Under the pieces are notes generated by a model. It saw only the letters and a program-made list of their open reading frames with translations. It did not search any database and was not told where the DNA came from. A DNA stretch of 64,000 nt from Edaphobacter bradus (GTDB lineage Bacteria > Acidobacteriota > Terriglobia > Terriglobales > Acidobacteriaceae): NCBI RefSeq assembly GCF_025685645.1, contig NZ_JAGSYF010000001.1, positions 930,001-994,000 of the forward strand, written 5' to 3'. Of the stretch, positions 35,097-46,994 are shown one piece after another. A program made the position numbers and the translations under genes. The first letter of the stretch is position 1, and every line of letters begins with the position of its first letter.

Positions 35097-36329
35097 ATGC
35101 CTGAGATACAGCGTCGTCGTGCGGTAACGGTCAACATTGGCGGGGTTCACGTGGGTTCGGATGCACCGGTTGTGGTGCAGTCCATGACCAACACCGACAC
35201 GGCGGATGTCGAAAGCACGGTCCAGCAGATTGCGGCGCTGGCGCGCGCCGGGTCGGAGATGGTTCGCGTAACCGTCAACAACGACGACGCAGCCAAAGCG
35301 GTTCCCTACATTGTGGAAGGGATCGCAAAGAAGGGGTGGAAGACGCCGATCATCGGGGACTTCCACTACAACGGGCATCTGTTGCTCAGCAAATATCCCG
35401 ATACGGCGAAGGCGCTGGCGAAGTACAGGATCAATCCGGGCAATGTGTCGATCGGGCGCAAGGACGATGACAACTTCCGGACGATGGTCGAGGTTGCGGT
35501 GAAGCACCAGAAGCCGGTGCGGATTGGAGTGAACTGGGGTTCGCTCGACCAGGCACTGCTGACCAAAATGATGGATGAGAATTCGAAGGCCGCCGATCCG
35601 AAGCCTGCGCGCGACGTGATGATGGAGGCGATGGTGGTCTCCGCGCTCGACAACGCGGCGGCTGCGGAGCGGTATGGACTGCGGCGCGACCAGATTGTGC
35701 TGAGCGCGAAGGTCTCCGGGGTTCGGGATCTGATTGATGTCTACACTGAGCTGGCGCGGCGTTGCGACTATGCGCTGCACCTTGGCCTGACTGAGGCCGG
35801 CATGGGAATGAAGGGCATCGTGGCCTCGGCTTCAGGTCTGGCTCCCCTGTTGCTCTCGGGAATTGGCGACACGATCCGCGTGAGCCTGACGCCGACTCCG
35901 GGAGGCGACCGCTCGGAGGAGGTCCGCTGCGGGCAGCAGATTCTGCAGTCGCTGGGGATTCGCAGCTTCATGCCGCAGGTGACGAGTTGTCCCGGCTGCG
36001 GGCGTACGACCTCGACCTACTTCCAGGAGTTGGCGGAGCGGATTCAGGGCTATCTCGTCGAACAGATGCCGGAGTGGAAGAAGCATTATCCGGGAGTTGA
36101 AGAGCTGAAGCTCGCGGTGATGGGTTGCATCGTGAATGGGCCGGGCGAGTCGAAGCACGCGAATATCGGGATCTCGCTGCCGGGGACGTTTGAGGAACCG
36201 AAGGCTCCGGTGTATGTGGACGGCAAGCTCTACACGACGCTGAAGGGTGACAGGATCGTCGAGGAGTTTCAGGAGATTCTGAACGAGTACGTCGAGAAGC
36301 GGTATGGGCGGGTGCTGGTCGAAGCTTAG
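35097..36329 (+). CDS. ispG: 4-hydroxy-3-methylbut-2-enyl diphosphate synthase IspG (GcpE)
   Basis: The 410-residue iron-sulfur enzyme of the MEP pathway, which converts methylerythritol cyclodiphosphate to HMBPP. It starts [20 protein letters not shown]; the TIM-barrel part includes [17 protein letters not shown] and the C-terminal 4Fe-4S part holds TSCPGCGRT (two Cys) and [12 protein letters not shown] (third Cys and Glu). Length is that of the two-domain bacterial type. The ATG at 35097 has GGTGGAGAG before it; the longer frame to 35043 enters the tRNA border. Monocistronic, closed by a perfect terminator. Confidence 0.97.
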   Translation: MPEIQRRRAVTVNIGGVHVGSDAPVVVQSMTNTDTADVESTVQQIAALARAGSEMVRVTVNNDDAAKAVPYIVEGIAKKGWKTPIIGDFHYNGHLLLSKYPDTAKALAKYRINPGNVSIGRKDDDNFRTMVEVAVKHQKPVRIGVNWGSLDQALLTKMMDENSKAADPKPARDVMMEAMVVSALDNAAAAERYGLRRDQIVLSAKVSGVRDLIDVYTELARRCDYALHLGLTEAGMGMKGIVASASGLAPLLLSGIGDTIRVSLTPTPGGDRSEEVRCGQQILQSLGIRSFMPQVTSCPGCGRTTSTYFQELAERIQGYLVEQMPEWKKHYPGVEELKLAVMGCIVNGPGESKHANIGISLPGTFEEPKAPVYVDGKLYTTLKGDRIVEEFQEILNEYVEKRYGRVLVEA

Positions 36330-36353
36330 TCCTGCTGTGAATGAATGGATTCA

Positions 36354-36389
36354 ATGACGCCTCTCCTAACGGAGAGGCGTCATGTTTTT
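36354..36389 (+). terminator. Terminator of ispG, shared with the convergent GT2 gene
   Basis: ATGACGCCTCTCC (36354-36366) pairs perfectly with 36371-36383 around TAAC and is followed by GTTTTTG. It overlaps the stop codon of the minus-strand glycosyltransferase gene at 36366. Confidence 0.88.
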
Positions 36390-37541
36390 GCGGAGCTCGG
36401 CAAGCGAGTAGAAAGTTCCTCGCCATGTGACTCCTCCATCTCGCACCGTTTTGACCGCGGAGCGGAGGAGCGAGTAAAGGAAGAGTGTGGCTCCGGCGGG
36501 AAAGAGCGCGGCATACCAGGGCGAGATGCGGGAGTGGCGGCTCGAGACGACGTAGAGCGTCGCGATGGAGGCCAGGGCGATGATGGCCGCTATGCGGGTT
36601 TGTGGCAGCGCCAGAAAGGCTATCGGTCCGATGCAAAAGAGTGTGAGCCAGAGGACGGCGAGCAGGACGAGCGTGATTCGGAAGCGAAAGACAGCGAAGA
36701 GATTCTTCGTCATGACATTGACGACACCGAGGGCGCCAGAGGCCCAGTGGACGCTTACCATTCCAGGAGCAATGGCGACTCGCTGGCGAAGGCCGGCGAG
36801 TTTGACGCGGCGGGCGAGGAAGAGGTCTTCGAGGATCTCCATGCGAAGATCGTCGAAGCCGCCTAGCTGTTGATAGGCGGGCGTGCGGAGCAGGTTGAAG
36901 GCTCCAATGCCGATGGAGTCGCGCTGGGCTTTGGGGTCGGAGGCAAGCCAGGGACGCGTGGCCCAGAGGCCCATGACTCCGAGGTAGCCTAGCAACATTC
37001 CCTCGCCTGCGGTTTTGAGGATGGGCGTGGGGAAGGTGACGAAGTGGTCAGCCTGTGTGGCCACCGCCTGAACTAACGATCTTCGGATGGCCTGCGGCTC
37101 AAAGAGGATGTCGGCGTCGGTGAAGAGGAGGTAGGCGGGCTGGTGAATGGCGATGGCATGGCGCGCGGCGAGGGCCATGGCGTGGGTCTTGCCGAGCCAG
37201 CCGGCGGGGAGTTCGGTGATGTGGAGGGCCGTGAGCTTGTCGGAGTGCTGGGCGGCGAGAGTGTCGATGATGACGGCGGTGGCGTCGGTGGAGCGGTCGT
37301 CTACGGCGAGGATGTGCAGGTTGGGGTAGTCCTGTTGGAGGAGTGAGGTCAGGCTTGCAGGGAGTGCTTCAGCCTCGTTCCTTGCGGGGACGATGACCGT
37401 GATGGAAGGATTGCCGGTTGGGGCGAGGTCGAACTGCGGGTCGAGGAGGTTGGGAATGCGGCGAAGGCCGCGAGCCGCAGTGATCGCCTTCCAGAACCAG
37501 GCTAGAGAGATGAGCCAGGCGAGGAGTTTGAGGGCGGTCAT
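36366..37541 (-). CDS. Membrane glycosyltransferase family 2 (HpnB-like)
   Basis: A 391-residue GT2 enzyme. The first helix (LKLLAWLISLAWFWKAI) precedes a GT-A domain with ITVIVPARNEAEALPASL, ILAVDDRSTDATAVI and the DxD-like LLFTDADILFE; three C-terminal helices follow. This layout fits hopanoid-associated glycosyltransferases (HpnB type) and related carotenoid or ceramide glycosyltransferases. It overlaps the upstream MFS gene by four bases, so they are co-translated. A lipid glycosyltransferase next to a Spinster-like exporter suggests handling of a glycolipid; no hpn genes are in view to confirm hopanoids. Confidence 0.82.
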   Translation of the reverse strand: MTALKLLAWLISLAWFWKAITAARGLRRIPNLLDPQFDLAPTGNPSITVIVPARNEAEALPASLTSLLQQDYPNLHILAVDDRSTDATAVIIDTLAAQHSDKLTALHITELPAGWLGKTHAMALAARHAIAIHQPAYLLFTDADILFEPQAIRRSLVQAVATQADHFVTFPTPILKTAGEGMLLGYLGVMGLWATRPWLASDPKAQRDSIGIGAFNLLRTPAYQQLGGFDDLRMEILEDLFLARRVKLAGLRQRVAIAPGMVSVHWASGALGVVNVMTKNLFAVFRFRITLVLLAVLWLTLFCIGPIAFLALPQTRIAAIIALASIATLYVVSSRHSRISPWYAALFPAGATLFLYSLLRSAVKTVRDGGVTWRGTFYSLAELRKNMTPLR

Positions 37542-38857
37542 GCTGCGACCGGCTCTTCCGCGTGGAGCGGCGGCGCGTAGCGGGAGCCGAGGGAGAATAT
37601 GATGGCGGCGAGCACGAGGGTGATTAGCGTGGAGCCGAGGCCGAGGTTGAGGGTGGAGCGGTCGCTGACGACTCCGATGATGCGGGGCGAGATGGCGTCG
37701 CCGAGGGCGTGGATGATGAAGAGCTGACCGGCGAGGGCTGTCGCGCGGATCTCAGGACGAACCGCGTTTACAGTGGCGGCGTTCACGGGGCCCGTGCCAA
37801 GGAAGATGAGGAAGACGGCAAGAGCAAGTGAGGGGATGGTCAGAGACTTCGGGCCGAAGAAGCAGACCAAGGCGGGTGGGACGGCGAGGGCGGCGCTGAT
37901 GGCTGGGACGAGGTAAAGGGCTTTCGACGTCTTTCGTGACCAGCGCTGGGCGATGACGCCTCCGGTGACGGTGCCGAGCAGGCCGGTGACCACGGTGATG
38001 GCTCCCATGAGGAAGGCGGCGTTGGATTGTGAACGGCCGCCTACGCGCTGGAGGAAGGACGGCATCCACCAGGAGATTCCTCCGAGCGAGAATGTGACGG
38101 CCGCGTAGCCGAGGATGGAGGCCAGGTATGCGGGCTTACCGAGATTAATCTTCAGCTGTTTTAGATAAGCCAGGACGTAAACAATCCAACGTAGTAGCGG
38201 TCCGGAATACGCCTCCGCTTCAGCGCGTGCGTTACTTCTTAGTTCATCGTGACCTTTGTCTCCACGAGCGGGCTCCTTCATGAAGAAGAGGATTAGCAGC
38301 GCGAGGATGACTCCGGGGATGGCGGAGACGATGAAGGACATGCGCCAACCATGGTGTTCCCCGACGGTGCCTCCTACGAGGTAGCCGAGCGCAGCTCCTA
38401 CGGGGATGGCGACATTAAAGATGGTGAGGACACGGTTGCGCTGATCTTTGGGGTAGAAGTCGGCGAGCAGCGCTGGGGCGAAGACTCCGAAGCTGGCTTC
38501 GCCGATGCCGAGGGCGGCGTGGCGCAGGTTGAGCGAGTCGTAGGAGTGGACCGAGGCGGTGAAGAAGTTGATGCCGCTCCAGAAGAGCGCGGCGATGACG
38601 ATCATGGGCTTGCGCGGGAATCGGTCGCCCAGCCAACCGGTGATGGGCGAGGTGGCCATGTAGGCGACCATGAACCAGAGGGTGAGTGAGCCGATCTGCT
38701 GGTCGGAGAGGCGGAACTCGCCTTTGATCTGCTCCTGTACGCCGGGAAGGATGTAGCGGTCGATGTAGTTGACGAAGTTGAGGGCGGTAAGAAGGATGAG
38801 GGCGGTGGTGGCTCCGGCGACGGAGGGACTGCGGGTGGGTTTGGCCGCGGAGGACAT
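37538..38857 (-). CDS. MFS transporter, Spinster-like
   Basis: A 439-residue transporter with 12 predicted helices. The N-terminal NFVNYIDRYILPGVQEQIK and the loop GWLGDRFPRKPMI are typical of Spinster homologues, whose animal members move sphingosine-1-phosphate. The bacterial members' substrates are largely unknown. The stop codon overlaps the start of the GT2 gene (ATGA), a sign of a shared function, possibly lipid or glycolipid transport. Confidence 0.85.
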   Translation of the reverse strand: MSSAAKPTRSPSVAGATTALILLTALNFVNYIDRYILPGVQEQIKGEFRLSDQQIGSLTLWFMVAYMATSPITGWLGDRFPRKPMIVIAALFWSGINFFTASVHSYDSLNLRHAALGIGEASFGVFAPALLADFYPKDQRNRVLTIFNVAIPVGAALGYLVGGTVGEHHGWRMSFIVSAIPGVILALLILFFMKEPARGDKGHDELRSNARAEAEAYSGPLLRWIVYVLAYLKQLKINLGKPAYLASILGYAAVTFSLGGISWWMPSFLQRVGGRSQSNAAFLMGAITVVTGLLGTVTGGVIAQRWSRKTSKALYLVPAISAALAVPPALVCFFGPKSLTIPSLALAVFLIFLGTGPVNAATVNAVRPEIRATALAGQLFIIHALGDAISPRIIGVVSDRSTLNLGLGSTLITLVLAAIIFSLGSRYAPPLHAEEPVAA

Positions 38858-38945
38858 CTGTGGGGAAAGGATAGCAGTGGATGGCGTTGCGTGCGATTAC
38901 AAGTCAGGACGCGAGTGGACTTGGTGAGTCTGGCGGGTTTGCGAT

Positions 38946-38978
38946 CCCACCCTTCGCGATACGACTGCGAAGGATGGG
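38946..38978. repeat. REP-like hairpin
   Basis: CCCACCCTTCGC (38946-38957) pairs with GCGAAGGATGGG (38967-38978), 12 pairs with one C-A mismatch and a nine-base loop. It lies between the NTF2-like gene and the MFS gene and lacks a T-run. Sequence of this kind often recurs between genes in these genomes; only one copy is in the window. Confidence 0.6.
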
Positions 38979-38998
38979 CATCCGAGCATTGGCTTGGA

Positions 38999-39460
38999 TC
39001 ATTTTTCCGCGTCGGTGTGCCAGCCGGGATTTGTCCACTGGCCGTTGCGCAGCACGAAGACTTCGGTGGCTCGCCCGGAGATGGCTGAGCGCTTGCCCTC
39101 CTGCTCAGTCTCTACGAGATATTTGCTGTAGATGATCGCGACATCTCCGAAGTGCTGAACTTCGGTGCGGGGGAATTCGAGCCGGATGAGCTTTCCTCCC
39201 TTGGCGTGAAATTCAGCGGCAGCACGAAAGACTTCAGCCTGGTTCTTCCACTCCTTGTCACCAGCACTGATGACGATGGTTCCGGGCGGCACTAGTTTTT
39301 CGAGGGTCTTGGTGTCGTCTGCGAACCATGAGCGCCAGACGGCTTCACGCACACGCAGTAATTGCGCGTCCTTTTGCTGCTGGGCAGATACCTTCGCGGT
39401 GCTAAGAGTTGCCCCGAGCAAGGCCGCGATGATTGTGACGCTGTTCCACTTCCGTTTCAT
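38999..39460 (-). CDS. Exported NTF2-like (DUF4440/SnoaL) protein
   Basis: A 153-residue protein with an N-terminal signal (VTIIAALLGATLSTAKVSAQ) and an NTF2-like cone fold: LRVREAVWRSWFADDTKTLE, PPGTIVISAGDKEWKNQAEV, VQHFGDVAIIYSKYLVETE, SGRATEVFVLRNGQWTNPGW. Members bind small molecules or act as enzyme-like pockets; the specific role is unknown. Monocistronic on the minus strand. Confidence 0.8.
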   Translation of the reverse strand: MKRKWNSVTIIAALLGATLSTAKVSAQQQKDAQLLRVREAVWRSWFADDTKTLEKLVPPGTIVISAGDKEWKNQAEVFRAAAEFHAKGGKLIRLEFPRTEVQHFGDVAIIYSKYLVETEQEGKRSAISGRATEVFVLRNGQWTNPGWHTDAEK

Positions 39461-39503
39461 GATGATTGTTCTCCAGCTCTGTTCTTGAATACCTGTTTCT
39501 ACT

Positions 39504-40343
39504 CTATGTGTATCTGAAGCTGGCCAGGAAGACAGTCAGCGCAGTGGCGGCTCCGAGGAGAACGTCCAGAGCGTAGTGGTACCGGCCGATGATGGCGCCA
39601 AGCGAGATTGAGATCGCTATGGCCAGAAAGATGATGCCGAAGGGCGGCGAGTAGCGAAGCAGAAATAACGCGATGGCAAAGGCCGAGGCTACGTGCGCGC
39701 TGGGGAAGGAGATGGCGTGGATGCTGCCGTGCTTGAGAATCCAGCGGTTGAAGACTCGTCCTTTGTTGGCGCTGTCTGACGGGGTTGTGGTGGCGGCTGG
39801 ATCGATGAGCGTGCGCGGGGGGTAGGCGGGCACGAAAGGGGTGACGGCGTAGCAGAGGTAGGTCGAGACCAGAACGACGAGCCAGAAGCCTGCGACCTGG
39901 CTGCGGAGGCCGGCGGCGTAGACGGCTAGCAGGCCTAGCGGCACGAGGGGGTAGCAGGAGAGGTAGGCCATCTCGAGGAAGAAACCGATCGGGGTTCGTT
40001 CTGTGCCTGATTTGGCGGCGATTCCGGGCAACAGCCACCAGTCGAAGGCGAGAAGGCGATCTTGAATTTTGGGGTTTGGCCCGAGGAAGAACTGGCCAGT
40101 CTGCCAGTACGGCACGAGGAAGAGTGCAACGGTGAGCCAGTCGCGCAGGATCGAAGCGTCGTCGGCGGGCAGGACGGTAGCGATGTGACGGGCAAGGGCC
40201 ACGGTCAGGATGGCAGCAGCGGCGAGGGCGGTGACGATCCACTGGTTTCGCCGGGGGAGCAGGCGCGGAGTGAGGCTGGTGGTCCAAGCAGCCAGGGCGA
40301 GCAACGCTGGAAAGGCGGTCTGCATCCACTCGGAAGCTCGCAT
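39504..40343 (-). CDS. PAP2-family phosphatase (membrane)
   Basis: A 279-residue integral membrane phosphatase with about six helices. The three phosphatase motifs are present in weak form: an early Lys/Arg region near EMAYLSCYPLVPLG, the PSGH-like FPSAHVASAFAIALF with its His, and GRYHYALDVLLGA with the catalytic His and Asp. Such enzymes dephosphorylate undecaprenyl diphosphate, phosphatidic acid or inositol-lipid substrates at the outer face of the inner membrane. The ATG at 40343 is chosen over 40400 because the first helix starts soon after. Confidence 0.82.
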   Translation of the reverse strand: MRASEWMQTAFPALLALAAWTTSLTPRLLPRRNQWIVTALAAAAILTVALARHIATVLPADDASILRDWLTVALFLVPYWQTGQFFLGPNPKIQDRLLAFDWWLLPGIAAKSGTERTPIGFFLEMAYLSCYPLVPLGLLAVYAAGLRSQVAGFWLVVLVSTYLCYAVTPFVPAYPPRTLIDPAATTTPSDSANKGRVFNRWILKHGSIHAISFPSAHVASAFAIALFLLRYSPPFGIIFLAIAISISLGAIIGRYHYALDVLLGAATALTVFLASFRYT

Positions 40344-40618
40344 CGTCGAGTCGTCTCCAATGATTCGTTTACCGGTTCGAGCGGCTGGACGCAAGGCCAA
40401 ATGTGGAGGTGTATGTTAGTGCACCTGATAGGAAAACCATTTCCACTTTCAGTGCTATGGGAGTGTTTCCGATGCAGAGAGGGGGCCGGCATCGAGGAGG
40501 ACGGTATTGAAATGAATGGTATTTACAGATTTCCCTCGAGATTGGCACGCTGCTTGCTACTATGCAAGACGTAGCACACAATGCCGGCGACATCGCGAGC
40601 GGTAAAAAAGGAGAAAAT

Positions 40619-40879
40619 ATGGCGGCGACTTCCCTCTTTACGTGTGTGTGCGGGGTGCAGAAGAAGACAAGCAATCATTGGGTGTTGGCCAGAGTGACGC
40701 CTTTCGGGATTGAGTTCATGCCCTGGGACGCTGCATTGGCTCGCAACGAGGAGATCGTCGTTCTTTGCGGAGAAGGATGCGCAGCGGCGCTTTTGAGCCG
40801 CTGCATGGGCGAGTGGAAGAACTTCCCGCCGGCAAAACCGGTCAAGACTGCGATCGAGCGGGAACTGGCTGCGGCCTGA
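40619..40879 (+). CDS. Small conserved Cys-containing protein
   Basis: An 86-residue soluble protein, not assigned to a family. ATG at 40619 has AAGGAG five bases upstream; the frame before it lacks a start signal. It carries a CVCGVQKKTSNHW segment and two more Cys in IVVLCGEGCAAALLSRCM, a spacing that could bind a metal. The ending KTAIERELAAA is helical. It is likely a small zinc- or iron-binding protein; function unknown. Confidence 0.7.
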   Translation: MAATSLFTCVCGVQKKTSNHWVLARVTPFGIEFMPWDAALARNEEIVVLCGEGCAAALLSRCMGEWKNFPPAKPVKTAIERELAAA

Positions 40880-40938
40880 GCGGCGGTGTCGAACGATGGC
40901 AGAGATGGATGCGATGTGCGTGCGTGGCTCCGTGATGC

Positions 40939-41661
40939 TCATGGCCGCCCGGTGGGAATGATCCGTGTGCTGATTGGGGGGAGCGCTTCGGTGGCTGTCC
41001 CGAGGATTACTTCGTCAAAGGCTTCGGCGTTAAGTGGCTCTTCAGGGCCGATGTAGATGGTTCGGATGCCGCGCTGCCGGGCAATGTGGACGAAGCCCGC
41101 GGCGGGATAGACGGAGCCTGAGGTGCCGACGACGAGAAGGACGGTGGCGCGGTCGAGTTCACTGTAGATAGCGTCCATGTCCAATGGGATCTCACCAAAC
41201 CAGACGATGTGCGGTCGGACGGGTAAGCCACAGGCTTTGCATTTCGGCAGGGTTGCGGCGGTCTCGTAGAGGGAGTGGTCGGCGAAGGGCAGGTTGCAGC
41301 GGATGCATCGTGACTGGAACAGGCTTCCGTGCATATGGTGAATCCGGCAAGAGCTGGCGCGCTCGTGGAGATCGTCGACGTTCTGGGTGCAGAGATAAAA
41401 GCGGTCGCCTAGCTCCTGCTCGATGTGGGCGAGGGCCATGTGGGCGGCGTTCGGTACAACGGCGAGAGCGTCGCGGCGGCGCATGGAATAGAAGCGCCAG
41501 ACGAGTAAAGGGTCGGCCTGCCAGGCCTCGGGCGTAGCGACCTCTTCAACGCGGTAGCCGTTCCAAAGGCCTCCGGATCCGCGAAAGGTGGCGAGGCCGC
41601 TCTCGGCGGAGATGCCGGCTCCGGTGAGGACGAAGAGGCGGTCGTGGGGAGTAAGACGCAT
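40939..41661 (-). CDS. cobB: NAD-dependent protein deacylase (sirtuin, CobB-like)
   Basis: A 240-residue sirtuin that removes acyl groups from lysine using NAD. It begins MRLTPHDRLFVLTGAGISAE; the NAD site GAGISAESGLATFRG, the catalytic His in IHHMHGSLF, and zinc ligands CIRCN and CKACG are intact. FYSMRR carries the Tyr-x-x-Arg pair that marks class III (Sirt5-like, desuccinylase) sirtuins. The ATG at 41661 fits the family; the longer frame to 41718 adds no homologous residues. It lies downstream of the 6-phosphogluconate dehydrogenase gene on the same strand, 92 bases apart. Confidence 0.92.
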   Translation of the reverse strand: MRLTPHDRLFVLTGAGISAESGLATFRGSGGLWNGYRVEEVATPEAWQADPLLVWRFYSMRRRDALAVVPNAAHMALAHIEQELGDRFYLCTQNVDDLHERASSCRIHHMHGSLFQSRCIRCNLPFADHSLYETAATLPKCKACGLPVRPHIVWFGEIPLDMDAIYSELDRATVLLVVGTSGSVYPAAGFVHIARQRGIRTIYIGPEEPLNAEAFDEVILGTATEALPPISTRIIPTGRP

Positions 41662-41753
41662 GATGAAAGTTGAGATGAGTGCAGCCAGTCTGCGAACAGA
41701 CGGGCTGCAGTGCCACACCGTGTTCCCGCAAAACCTTCTCGTCTTGATGCAAC

Positions 41754-42776
41754 CTATTTCGCGGCAGGCTTTTCCAGGTGGCCGCCAAACTCGTAGCGCA
41801 TGGCAGAGAGAAGTTTGTTGGAGAAATCGGCGTCGCCGCGCGAGCTGAAGCGCTCGTAGAGTGCGGTCGTAAGGACGGGAGTGGGTACGCCTTCGTCGAT
41901 TCCCGCTCTGACGGTCCAGCGGCCTTCACCGGAGTCGGAGACGCGGCCGCTGAATTTGGAGAGCTCGCCGTCTTCGACGAGTGCGGACGCGGTGAGGTCA
42001 AGCAGCCACGAGGCGATGACGGAACCGCGACGCCAGACTTCGGCGACGGCGGGGAGGTTGAAGTCGTACTGGTAGTGCTCGGGGTCGCGCAGAGGGGTGG
42101 TTTCGGCGTCGATTTCGGCGGTGTGCTTGCCGATGTTGGCGCCTTTGAGGACGCCCAGGCCTTCGGCGTAGGCGGCCATCATGCCGTACTCGATTCCGTT
42201 GTGCACCATCTTGACGAAGTGTCCGGCTCCGCTTGCGCCGCAGTGGAGATAGCCCTGCTCTGCGGTGCTGCCGAGTTTGTCCCAGCCGGGGGTTCGAGGA
42301 ATGTCTCCGACGCCGGGCGCGATGGCTTTGAAGATTGGGTCGAGGCGCTGGACGGCAGTGTCAGGGCCGCCGATCATCATGCAGTAGCCGCGCTCGAGTC
42401 CCCAGACGCCGCCGCTGGTGCCTACGTCGACGTAGTGGATGCCTTTGTCAGCGAGGTCTTTGGCGCGGCGAATGTCATCGATGTAATAGGAGTTGCCGCC
42501 GTCGACGAGGATGTCGTCCGACTGGAGGCGGGGGGCGATCTGCGCGATCGTCTGCTCGACCACGCCGGCGGGGATCATGAGCCAGATGGGGCGTGGGGGG
42601 GCGAGTTTGCCGATCGTGTCCTCGATGGAGGATGCGCCGGTGACTCCCTTCTCTTTGGCGAGATCTGCGACGGCCTGCTTGGAGCGGTCGTAGACGACGC
42701 ACTCGTGACCGTGGGCTGCGAGACGGCGTACCATGTTGGCGCCCATTCTGCCGAGACCTATCATTCCTAGCTGCAT
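41754..42776 (-). CDS. gnd: 6-phosphogluconate dehydrogenase, decarboxylating (short Gnd/YqeC type)
   Basis: A 340-residue dehydrogenase oxidising 6-phosphogluconate to ribulose 5-phosphate and CO2. The NAD(P) motif MIGLGRMGANMVRRL is at the start, then DILVDGGNSYY and GTSGGVWGLERGYCMMIGG (substrate loop), and the catalytic Lys region GAGHFVKMVHNGIEYGMM. The length is that of the shorter, often NAD-preferring form found without zwf-linked Gnd. ATG at 42776 has an AAGGAGTGG site; the longer frame to 42941 is unlike the family. Confidence 0.94.
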   Translation of the reverse strand: MQLGMIGLGRMGANMVRRLAAHGHECVVYDRSKQAVADLAKEKGVTGASSIEDTIGKLAPPRPIWLMIPAGVVEQTIAQIAPRLQSDDILVDGGNSYYIDDIRRAKDLADKGIHYVDVGTSGGVWGLERGYCMMIGGPDTAVQRLDPIFKAIAPGVGDIPRTPGWDKLGSTAEQGYLHCGASGAGHFVKMVHNGIEYGMMAAYAEGLGVLKGANIGKHTAEIDAETTPLRDPEHYQYDFNLPAVAEVWRRGSVIASWLLDLTASALVEDGELSKFSGRVSDSGEGRWTVRAGIDEGVPTPVLTTALYERFSSRGDADFSNKLLSAMRYEFGGHLEKPAAK

Positions 42777-42902
42777 AGACCACTCCTTTGGAAAGTCTGG
42801 GTTTGCTGGGTTTGATGCCGATTCGGATGTTTCGGAGGTAGCGGCGGAGTCAGAAATTGTAAAAAACGGGAGGCGTGCTGAGTGGCAGGACTGAGTTCCC
42901 CC

Positions 42903-42934
42903 ACGATCACTCCCTCCGCGGGCTGAGTGATCGT
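42903..42934. other. Hairpin beside the eno 3' fragment
   Basis: ACGATCACTC (42903-42912) pairs with GAGTGATCGT (42925-42934). It lies about 20 bases beyond the stop of the partial eno copy and might be the original eno terminator region; there is no T-run. Confidence 0.4.
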
Positions 42935-42950
42935 AGGGCACCGGTCGTGA

Positions 42951-43092
42951 CTACTCGCCGAAGTTGATGGACTCGATGCCGAGAAACTCGGCGGACTGGC
43001 TCAGATCTTCTTCGATGCGGAGGAGCTGGTTGTACTTGGCGATGCGGTCGGTGCGGGGGGGCCGAGCCGGTCTTGATCTGGCCGGCGTTAGC
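42951..43092 (-). pseudogene. Partial second copy of the eno 3' end
   Basis: About 140 bases match the end of eno (44149-44288), running from the stop codon CGAGTAG back through coding for [20 protein letters not shown] to an end point near GGCCGGCG. My alignment shows about 14 differences plus one extra G in a poly-G run, which breaks the frame. No start precedes it, so it is a fragment, not a gene. It borders the aldo/keto reductase on the other side from the complete eno. Confidence 0.88.
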
Positions 43093-43096
43093 GCGC

Positions 43097-44128
<1,032 letters not shown>

Positions 44129-44148
44129 CGGTGGCAGGCTTCCAGCGG

Positions 44149-46779
<2,631 letters not shown>

Positions 46780-46803
46780 GGGATTGCGGATTACGATTTG
46801 GAG

Positions 46804-46829
46804 GGGATGGGCTTCGGCCCGTCCCTTTT
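46804..46829 (+). terminator. Rho-independent terminator with TTCG tetraloop
   Basis: GGGATGGGC and GCCCGTCCC (one T-G pair) enclose TTCG, followed by TTTT. It lies 25 bases after the gene ending at 46779. Confidence 0.85.
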
Positions 46830-46994
46830 GCTTTGCGGCGAGCGGCGATCAAAGCTGTATCGACTTAAGGGCCTAGTGGGGGTCATGAAAATCTGTGGTG
46901 CCATGGGGCAAACCGCAGATTCCTTCGACCTCGCTCAGGATGACACTTTCTATAGAAATCATGGACCTACATGACATGGATATGTCGATACTAC
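46830..46994. other. Intergenic stretch with a dispersed motif
   Basis: Holds one copy (about 46914-46944) of the GCAGATTCC...CGCTCAGGATGACA motif that recurs at other gene borders here; no gene seen. Confidence 0.5.

Noticed and set aside
41778..42770. 330-codon frame antisense to the 6-phosphogluconate dehydrogenase gene
   Set aside because: Composition artefact opposite a clear gene; no motif or ribosome site.
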